This document shows, in pieces, positions 36,755 to 42,800 of a stretch of DNA of 42,800 nucleotides (position 1 is the first letter of the stretch; every line of letters begins with the position of its first letter). The notes beneath the pieces are model-generated. The model was not told the origin of the DNA and did no database searches. It saw nothing but the letters and a program-made list of their open reading frames with translations. The translations under genes and the position numbers were made by a program. Source of the DNA: a virus; the IMG/VR virus record IMGVR_UViG_3300045282_000103, positions 1-42,800 of that record, one strand, 5' to 3'.

Positions 36755-38454
36755 TAGAACTGCCAGCCCGTTGCCGCCGCTGCTTTCTTAGCGTTTGTGG
36801 CCTTCTCTTGAGGATTATTACCAGCCGCCGTGTCATAGAAAATCTGCGCCGTGTTGGCGTCAACCTTTCGGCCATTCCCACGAGGCAGAAGGAAGGATGG
36901 GTCAATTCCCTGCCCTCTGGCTTCATTGATTTTGTTCACGTAGGCATCGCGGCGGGCCTGCATAGCAATCGTGGCGTAGTCCTTGACCTGTTGCGGCGTA
37001 ATGATGTCTCCGGTCTTGAGGCCGAGAAATTTCTGGTACAGAGACTGTCCTAGCCCGCGAGCTTCAACATGGTGCTCGACAGTATTGTTATTAATCCGCA
37101 TCCCCATGCCTTTGAGAGGCGTGGCCGATAAGCCGATGGCATTGAACAGTGCAACAACCGACTGTGCTCCAGTCATGTCCTTCCCAGAGTTAACGTCGTT
37201 GAGAACCTGATTGAACATTCCAAAAGTTCCTTCGGTCTTAGCGAGGTCGTCAGCGTCCTTCTTGAAAGAATCTGTGCGTTTATTGATTTCCTTCACACCA
37301 CCAGCCGGGGGAGTATAGGTACCTCCCAAAATATCCGTTTGCGGTCCACCGCCACCAGCCATCTGGCCTTTTGCCGTTCCTGCCGCCGTAGCAAACGCCT
37401 TGGCCCCAGCTGCCGCCGCTTCCGGTCCAGCCGTGGCTTTGATGTTCGCCACTTCTGCCGCTGTTTTACCAGGCTGTGCCGCTTGTGCTTCAGTACCAGT
37501 GGCTTTCCCTGTGCGAGTAGCTGCTTCGGATGCTCCGCTGTCTAAGACGTCCTTTTGGTGCTGTACGGCCTGTTGAAGCTGCGTAACGATTGCATCCTTG
37601 CCAGTGAAGTCAGGCTGAGATTTCGCTGTTTCGAGCCGCATCTTCGCTTCGTTGAGGCTTTGCTGGCTGACCATGCCAGTGGTGTCACGCGGATTCGTGA
37701 AGTTCAGAGCGTTGCGGGCCATGCCATCGCGGTCGGCGGGGGCGAGTGTCTGGAATGCTTCTGGTGTGATCTCCGGCATCCCTTGTGCTCTGCGGGCCTG
37801 GTTAATCATCGGCAAAGCGGCGTTCTGGTCTTGCAGCTTCATCACAGTCACGCCGTTGCCCGTGTGAATGTAGAGAAGTCCTGAAGGCACACTGCCAAAC
37901 TGGCTCTTTACCTGATTGAGAGCTGTCGAGGCGTTCTGCGAGTTCTGCGCCGTTCCCTGGTCGAGAGGAATAGAAGCTACCGGAAGATAACCGGCTTTCT
38001 TAGCCTCTTCCAGATTGTCTACTCCACGACGCTCTGCCTCCTGCTGGAGCTTTTCAGGCAGAGCCTGGTACTCAACGTCCGCTTGGTGCGCCATCGCTAC
38101 TTCATGGGCTGCCTGAGCGTTGGCGAAGGTGATTTTGGCTTGCGTTGCCTGCCTTTGGACTTGTAGTCGATTCTGCGCAGCTTGCGGGTCAATTGCTCCT
38201 TCAGCAGCGCCAAGCAACCCTCCCATTTGGAAGCCGTGCCACAAACCGCTAAGTGTACTTTTGAAAGTGCGCTGGAAACGCGGAAGATCGGGTTGAACAG
38301 CAGTCGGCGCATTCCCCATCGCAGAAGCATCTGATAATGCACTGGGGTCAGTACCAGGGTCGAGGCTTGGCAAAGGACCGCCAGCCAACGAGGAACTGAG
38401 ACCTCCGCCATTCGGATTATCTGTAAGTGTCGATGAGAGACCGCTATCAGCCAT
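36754..38454 (-). CDS. Internal virion (ejection-type) protein, 566 aa
   Basis: Disordered Ser/Gly/Pro N-terminus, helical Ala/Gln-rich centre (~80-160 and 250-360), and a more structured C-terminal third (LGQSLYQKFLGLKTGDIITP). Similar to DNA-ejection proteins of P22-like podoviruses in size and makeup. Sits between 217-aa and 419-aa genes that likely act together. Confidence 0.7.
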   Translation of the reverse strand: MADSGLSSTLTDNPNGGGLSSSLAGGPLPSLDPGTDPSALSDASAMGNAPTAVQPDLPRFQRTFKSTLSGLWHGFQMGGLLGAAEGAIDPQAAQNRLQVQRQATQAKITFANAQAAHEVAMAHQADVEYQALPEKLQQEAERRGVDNLEEAKKAGYLPVASIPLDQGTAQNSQNASTALNQVKSQFGSVPSGLLYIHTGNGVTVMKLQDQNAALPMINQARRAQGMPEITPEAFQTLAPADRDGMARNALNFTNPRDTTGMVSQQSLNEAKMRLETAKSQPDFTGKDAIVTQLQQAVQHQKDVLDSGASEAATRTGKATGTEAQAAQPGKTAAEVANIKATAGPEAAAAGAKAFATAAGTAKGQMAGGGGPQTDILGGTYTPPAGGVKEINKRTDSFKKDADDLAKTEGTFGMFNQVLNDVNSGKDMTGAQSVVALFNAIGLSATPLKGMGMRINNNTVEHHVEARGLGQSLYQKFLGLKTGDIITPQQVKDYATIAMQARRDAYVNKINEARGQGIDPSFLLPRGNGRKVDANTAQIFYDTAAGNNPQEKATNAKKAAAATGWQF

Positions 38455-38468
38455 GAATTACCATCCCA

Positions 38469-39122
38469 CTATGCCGGGAACAGAGCGCCAGCTAAACCAC
38501 TACCAAGCCCCTTGGCCAAACCACTCCCTAGTTGCCCGAAGAAACTGCTATTGCCCGCGTTCGTGATGGCATTCTGAAGGCCGCTCTGCGCCCCTCCAAG
38601 CCCCGCCACCGTTCCCCCAGCTCCGCTGGCCGAACCTGCATAGCCAAGAGGGTTAATCTGTGCCGACACGCCATTGAGCGCATTGATAGAGTTCCAGAAG
38701 TTGTTCTGCGCCTGATTCGCATTCGCCAGCGTGATTTGTCTCTGTCCCCCGGCCTGCGCTTTGGCTGCTTCCGTCAATAATGCGGTATCTGCGCCAACCG
38801 TGACGCCGGATGGGACATTCGAGCTTCCCGAGGTTTTGAGTTCCTGATTTAGTGCCGCCTGTGCGTTCTGGAATTGGGCTGCTGTCGTATCTGTCGAGGA
38901 AGTCCGCATCGCCGCAAGAGCCTCTGGAGAGAAGCCTTCTCCGGCTGCGGCTTTGGCAATTTCGGGCTTTAGTGTCCCTTGCAGAAAGTCCAGCACGCCC
39001 TTTTGGTCGGAGAATTGCTGCTGGAATAGACTCATCAACTGCGATTGAAACTGAAGTTCCTGCTTGCTCGATTGGAGCGTAACCTGCTGCTGGTCTTTTG
39101 TCGCCTGGCTGGGACCGCCCAT
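38469..39122 (-). CDS. Internal virion or tail protein, 217 aa
   Basis: Gln/Ala/Ser-rich helical protein (QQVTLQSSKQELQFQSQLMS) with a Gly-rich C-terminus (GSGLAKGLGSGLAGALFP) that could insert into membrane. First of three consecutive ejection-type proteins. ATG overlaps the preceding stop. Confidence 0.7.
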   Translation of the reverse strand: MGGPSQATKDQQQVTLQSSKQELQFQSQLMSLFQQQFSDQKGVLDFLQGTLKPEIAKAAAGEGFSPEALAAMRTSSTDTTAAQFQNAQAALNQELKTSGSSNVPSGVTVGADTALLTEAAKAQAGGQRQITLANANQAQNNFWNSINALNGVSAQINPLGYAGSASGAGGTVAGLGGAQSGLQNAITNAGNSSFFGQLGSGLAKGLGSGLAGALFPA

Positions 39123-39556
39123 CAGTGCGTGCCTCCAACGCTTACTCCTGTGGACTTCTTGAAGAGGCGCACTGCGGGAACTTCCTTCCAGCCATGATTC
39201 TGCACCTTCTCCGCGTAATCCTCTTCTGAATCGGGGATGAAGCAGTACACATCGCCCACGTTCATTCCTGCCGCGATCTTCATAATGGATTTATCGAACT
39301 TCCCGAGACTGGCAGCTTTCTCCCGGTCGGTTGCATCAGGTCGGGGGATGAATACTTCCGCCATGATGGTGGTCTGACATGCCAGAAACGATAGCGGCCC
39401 TTTTTCATCCTCGGTGATGAGTACGGCGGTGCGCGGATACCCAATGATGCCAGGGTCAAACGTAGTACGTACCCTTGCGGCGGTCGCCCATTCGATGAAC
39501 TTCTTTACCTCATCCGGGGTCATGGTCTTAATCATTTCACCGCGTACTAGTATCAT
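39122..39556 (-). CDS. GNAT-like phage protein, 144 aa
   Basis: Alpha/beta pattern with PRTAVLITEDEKGPLSFLAC, then KFDKSIMKIAAGMNVGDVYC and HGWKEVPAVRLFKK resembles the GNAT acetyltransferase fold found near podovirus tail genes. The acetyl-CoA loop (RxxGxG/A) is not evident, so it may be a structural relative. TAATG overlap upstream; an alternative ATG lies 7 codons in. Confidence 0.65.
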   Translation of the reverse strand: MILVRGEMIKTMTPDEVKKFIEWATAARVRTTFDPGIIGYPRTAVLITEDEKGPLSFLACQTTIMAEVFIPRPDATDREKAASLGKFDKSIMKIAAGMNVGDVYCFIPDSEEDYAEKVQNHGWKEVPAVRLFKKSTGVSVGGTH

Positions 39557-39915
39557 TAGAACCTCTTTGGCTTCAATGGAGGGAATCCAGCCTTCGCATG
39601 AACCTTCGTCATGGCCTGTGTGGTGGAATCTCCTGGCACTACACCGTGCTTCTCTAAATGAGACAAGTGTCCCTGGCTGATGGGGGCGCTTTGATGATGA
39701 TTTGGCAGCCAGAGAATGCCTTCCCGCTCAAGTCGTTCTAGTACCGATTCGGCATCGCAAGAGCCATCCATTTCCACTACGCCAATGACCGTTTGGCTCT
39801 TTGGGTCATCCCCTTCGGCGCTCCAGCCGTGTGTGCGTGCTCCGGGGACATGGGGCGTAAACGCCTTCCTGACGGGCATGTAACCCTTGGGGCTGATGAA
39901 GAAAATCTGTCGCAT
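39556..39915 (-). CDS. Hypothetical tail-region protein, 119 aa
   Basis: MRQIFFISPKGYMPVRKAFT with central SQTVIGVVEMDGSCDAESVL and a basic C-terminus (KVHAKAGFPPLKPKRF). ATG overlaps the TAA of the Gly-rich protein. Looks like a small alpha/beta protein; function unknown. Confidence 0.7.
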   Translation of the reverse strand: MRQIFFISPKGYMPVRKAFTPHVPGARTHGWSAEGDDPKSQTVIGVVEMDGSCDAESVLERLEREGILWLPNHHQSAPISQGHLSHLEKHGVVPGDSTTQAMTKVHAKAGFPPLKPKRF

Positions 39916-40769
39916 TATACGAACTTCCCCCCGCCGCCGCCCCCGCCACCGCCTCCCGAACCACCTCCAGAACCACCTGAGGGGGTAGACGCGGGCATTC
40001 CCCCAATGCTAAGGGGAATATGTGTCCTGAGATTCTGAGCTGCCAGAACGGCTTGTGTCGAAGCGCTATAGGCATAGGAAGGGGTCCCAGTACCACCGGC
40101 ACTGACCCACTGGATAGAAAGCAGTGTTTCATCGTAATACGGGAAAAACAGATATGTGGTGCTGGCGATAAGCCCGGTGATGACCTGCGAACCTGCAAGA
40201 ACCGTTGTGGTCGTGCCATCCGAGCGGTAAATCGGGAATGTGGACCAGCTCCAGGTGATGGATGTCGTGGTGCTGGTATAGGTGAAATTCCCCGTATTGC
40301 TGTACGGAGTGCTGCCGACGCCTCCGGCCACGGTCCCACATTGCGCTGGCTGGGGAGTCGATTCATTTCCGAACGTGTCTACCGAAGTTACCCAGTAGTA
40401 GTAATGCAGCCCCGCTGCGGGAACGATGGTATCCGTGAAAACGATGGCTCCCGTGTTCGTCAGATCACTGGCGAACGTATGCACAAGGTTGCGGCTGAAG
40501 ATGTTGGCGCTGTTGCGGTAGACCCGATAGGCCGCGATGACGTTCGTCTGATTCGCTGGCATTGTCACCTGGTAGAACGAAAACTGGAATCCGGTGGCCG
40601 TGCCGATGAGCGGAGAGGCGATCTGCGGGCTAGGCGGTAGCGTCGTAGGACTTACCGCAATCCCTGGAGATGTGGCGGATACCACAGGCCCCACCGTCAC
40701 AGGAAAACGGATTATCGGGGATACTGGCCTTATCGGGATTGAGTCAATGCCTTCAAGGATTGGATTCAT
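39915..40769 (-). CDS. Fibronectin-III-like tail protein with poly-Gly end, 284 aa
   Basis: VIAAYRVYRNSANIFSRNLV, HYYYWVTSVDTFGNESTP match the last strands of a fibronectin type III domain; a second strand-rich domain follows. The C-terminus is Gly/Ser-rich with a run of ten glycines before KFV. Fn3 domains in tail proteins often bind carbohydrate. ATG overlaps the end of the tail hub gene. Confidence 0.8.
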   Translation of the reverse strand: MNPILEGIDSIPIRPVSPIIRFPVTVGPVVSATSPGIAVSPTTLPPSPQIASPLIGTATGFQFSFYQVTMPANQTNVIAAYRVYRNSANIFSRNLVHTFASDLTNTGAIVFTDTIVPAAGLHYYYWVTSVDTFGNESTPQPAQCGTVAGGVGSTPYSNTGNFTYTSTTTSITWSWSTFPIYRSDGTTTTVLAGSQVITGLIASTTYLFFPYYDETLLSIQWVSAGGTGTPSYAYSASTQAVLAAQNLRTHIPLSIGGMPASTPSGGSGGGSGGGGGGGGGGKFV

Positions 40770-42565
40770 CAGAAGATGCCCAATGCCAGCACTTCGCTCG
40801 GGAAGTTCTCGGCCACAAAGCTGATTTTGACTTGCATATGTTGTATTTGCTGGGGAATAGGATTTCCTTGCGGCGTGCTGCCATTCTTCAAGTAATGCCG
40901 CCGCGTCCAGAGAGTCAGGCTTTCAGGAAGTGCCGTAGGCTCGGCTACGGGATTCGGCAAAGTAGCAAAAGCCGCTCCATTGGTCGGGCTAATCTCTTGC
41001 GGCAATATCGCTACGGTCGGATAGTTTCCGACCTTCGTGGCACTGAGCGAGACGGCTTCGATATTGTTCTTGCTTCCAGGAGGTCCGACAATGATGCTTC
41101 CAACGGTCGAATAACAGGGGTAAGTCCCGCCATCATCCGTCCAGCTTGCTGAGTTCCGCCCGCCGATGAATTTCGCTCCTGTGGTGCTCCCAAGGGTCAG
41201 CGTCCAGTTGGCGGTGCTGGTTTCAATGCTCTTGATAACTCCAGCGCCTTGTACTGGCTGCCCCACGGGAGACCAGCACCCAAACGTCATGGAATAGCGG
41301 TAAATCTTGCTCACCCCGTCGCTTACAAACAGTCCTTCATCTACACCGCTCCTGTGTATGGCGATACTCACATTGGCGGAGTTCATCAGGGCGATTTGCT
41401 GGCGAATAGGCTGGCCGAGTTCAGCCAAAGAACTGCTTATCGAGAAGCATTGCCCGCGTGTCGTGACAAAGAAAATTAAATCGCCGTCCTGCGTCACGGC
41501 GTTTGGATTAGCAATGCCAAGATTCGATTGAAACGGGTTGATGAAATAGATTCCGCCGCTGCCGGTCACTGCCCAAATCATGTCCCGAGTGAATATCAGC
41601 AGCCCCTGAGATGTGGGAGCGAAACCCGTCACCCCGATGGGCAGCTTGAAGAAATTCGTGCTTAGGTTGAACGACTGTTCGCCAACGCCGGTCGTGGTCT
41701 GCGGGCCGAGCGCCCAATAAACCATGTTCTTTGAAGCTACCCACGGCCTACCATCCCACCAGCAAACGAGACTGGACCCTGCTGGACATGGGGCATTGTT
41801 CGGCGTTAGTGGGGCCACAATCAAATTGTTCAGACTCGTATCCGGAAGGTTGTCTGTGTATGTCGAGGTCGCATTGGCCACGGAAGCCAGGAAGTAGAAA
41901 AGCCCCCCTCCGTCCGCAGTCCTGAATATCCATATGGCGTTTACCTGTGGGTCTGCCGATGCCGTGTAGCTCAAGACAAAACTCTGATTAGTGACGCATC
42001 CTGTGTTTGCACTTACAGGCGAAGCCGCCGAAACATGGCCCGTAACCGTGTTGACGTAGCAGTAGACGTAGGTATACCCGGTAAATGGGCTGAGCGTCCC
42101 AGCGGTGAGCGTGAATGTGGGCTTGGCTGCGGGAGCTACGATGCCCCAATTCCTCCACGTTGTTCCGTCCCAGAAAAGCAGGTCCACGCCGTTGCAGTAA
42201 TACACGTAGTCCGCTACCCGGAGAAAGTCTCCCCGGCCAGTAGTGCTCTTCGTCAAGACGGAAGTATTCAGCGTATTTGTGAAGTTATAGACATGGCCGG
42301 GAGTGTCAGCCAGAGGATAAATTGTTCCCGATGTGTTCTGAAAACTGAAAAAGTTTAGCGGAAAGTCCCCGGCTCCAAAGGCTGTCGAGCAGAATCGTGA
42401 GTAGGCAGGCCGCCGTACTTTCGTCATGTTTGGGCTGATTTCCATGTTCAACCCGTCGATGAGCGCGTCCATCCTCGAGATGAATTGCAAGCCCATCGCG
42501 CTGATGGGGGTGAAGAGGGGAGAACGAGCCGTTACGAGGCCCGTCATCCAACGCTGAATCCACAT
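40769..42565 (-). CDS. Beta-propeller tail hub/stabilisation protein, 598 aa
   Basis: ATG 42565 with AAGG upstream; a TTG at 42628 would overlap the previous gene. Repeated blades of the type DYVYYCNGVDLLFWDGTTWR, LVCWWDGRPWVASKNMVYWA, LLIFTRDMIWAVTGSGGIYF and YRYSMTFGCWSPVG suggest a beta-propeller as in P22 gp10-like packaged-DNA stabilisation or T7 gp12-like nozzle proteins. It would close the tail channel below the portal. Confidence 0.8.
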   Translation of the reverse strand: MWIQRWMTGLVTARSPLFTPISAMGLQFISRMDALIDGLNMEISPNMTKVRRPAYSRFCSTAFGAGDFPLNFFSFQNTSGTIYPLADTPGHVYNFTNTLNTSVLTKSTTGRGDFLRVADYVYYCNGVDLLFWDGTTWRNWGIVAPAAKPTFTLTAGTLSPFTGYTYVYCYVNTVTGHVSAASPVSANTGCVTNQSFVLSYTASADPQVNAIWIFRTADGGGLFYFLASVANATSTYTDNLPDTSLNNLIVAPLTPNNAPCPAGSSLVCWWDGRPWVASKNMVYWALGPQTTTGVGEQSFNLSTNFFKLPIGVTGFAPTSQGLLIFTRDMIWAVTGSGGIYFINPFQSNLGIANPNAVTQDGDLIFFVTTRGQCFSISSSLAELGQPIRQQIALMNSANVSIAIHRSGVDEGLFVSDGVSKIYRYSMTFGCWSPVGQPVQGAGVIKSIETSTANWTLTLGSTTGAKFIGGRNSASWTDDGGTYPCYSTVGSIIVGPPGSKNNIEAVSLSATKVGNYPTVAILPQEISPTNGAAFATLPNPVAEPTALPESLTLWTRRHYLKNGSTPQGNPIPQQIQHMQVKISFVAENFPSEVLALGIF

Positions 42566-42587
42566 TCCTTGGGCTTCTACGTTGCGG

Positions 42588-42800
42588 TTAAAAGCCACCA
42601 GTACCCATCCAGAACGGCCCGTAATCAATCAGGGAATCCACCGGCTCAAGAAACACATTCGACTGCTCGGCCTGGTCTGACCCTTTCTGCTTCTGAATCA
42701 ATGCCTGCAAAATTTTGTACTCGTTTTCCGCCGAGGGAGAACGGATATACCTCATAGCCCGGTAAAGCACGGCCTGATTGATAAGCGCCACCAGATTGTC
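42588..42800 (-). CDS. Virion structural protein, C-terminal part (gene crosses contig ends)
   Basis: C-terminal 70 codons and stop of the 369-aa protein that starts at 1024. This segment includes the conserved-looking block YRAMRYIRSPSAENEYKIL and ends in MGTGGF. The in-frame GTG near 42791 could be mistaken for a start of a 67-aa protein, but the frame is open upstream once the circle is closed. The next gene starts 22 nt after this stop. Confidence 0.85.
   Translation of the reverse strand, partial: DNLVALINQAVLYRAMRYIRSPSAENEYKILQALIQKQKGSDQAEQSNVFLEPVDSLIDYGPFWMGTGGF
42674..42800. repeat. Terminal direct repeat, right copy (contig closure overlap)
   Basis: Exact second copy of bases 1-127. 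With P22-type portal and coat proteins, headful packaging of circularly permuted DNA would give this kind of closed assembly. That packaging mode is inferred from family resemblance and is not shown directly. Confidence 0.95.

Noticed and set aside
40020-40640. 206-codon plus-strand ORF opposite the fibronectin-like gene
   Set aside because: Antisense shadow with Arg/Cys-rich random-like composition and no ribosome site.
1-42800. CRISPR array, transposon or integrase/attachment site
   Set aside because: No regularly spaced repeats, no transposase or integrase, and no paired att-like repeats were seen on either strand.

Overview
The window is a complete, circularly closed tailed-phage genome, probably assembled from a metagenome. 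Bases 1-127 are repeated exactly at 42674-42800, so the unique circle is 42,673 bp. One structural gene (369 aa) runs across the contig ends: 1024 down to 1, then on through 42673 to 42588. Every gene I can support reads on the minus strand, so transcription runs from high to low coordinates around the whole circle. Terminase, P22-type portal, scaffold and P22-type coat, a beta-propeller tail hub and internal ejection-type proteins point to a podovirus-like virion. I see no tape measure, major tail tube or sheath, integrase, CI-like repressor, tRNA, DNA or RNA polymerase, primase or helicase. The host is probably a Gram-negative (diderm) bacterium, because many products carry Sec signal peptides, one carries a lipobox, and there is an M15 endopeptidase. 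The style of the exported proteins recalls Acidobacteriota, but that is a weak inference.

Layout in transcription order. (1) Early region, 24.5 kb down to 12.8 kb. It starts at a good sigma70-like promoter (24495-24467) and runs through about 37 mostly tiny genes, nearly all linked by ATGA/GTGA/TAATG overlaps. They include an ERF-type single-strand annealing protein, two HNH proteins, a PD-(D/E)XK-like nuclease, a beta-class DNA methyltransferase, a PAPS-reductase-like PP-loop protein, a DUF433/zinc-ribbon protein and an FkbM methyltransferase. Many of the small proteins have CxxC zinc-site candidates. (2) A 375-bp intergenic region (12457-12831) with palindromes, repeated half-sites and an intrinsic terminator. 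(3) Late region, 12.5 kb down to 0 and then from 42.7 kb down: a GT2/GT31-like glycosyltransferase fusion, a second methyltransferase, small head proteins, terminase, portal, scaffold, coat, head-tail and tail genes, and ejection-type proteins. (4) A cassette of six consecutive genes (35.25-28.7 kb) whose products all begin with a signal peptide, two of them large beta-helix/spike-like proteins. (5) Membrane, spanin/holin-like and lysis genes (28.7-24.6 kb), ending in a long inverted repeat just before the early promoter.

The clearest unusual system is a group I intron in the major coat gene. Exon 1 is 59 nt with a TTG start (4346-4288), the intron is 661 nt (4287-3627) and encodes a LAGLIDADG homing endonuclease, and exon 2 is 3626-2690. 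P1, P3, P4, P5, P7, P8, P9 and P10 pairings can all be drawn, and splicing restores a 331-aa coat protein in frame. The other main surprise is the secreted-protein cassette, since virion proteins normally fold and assemble in the cytoplasm.
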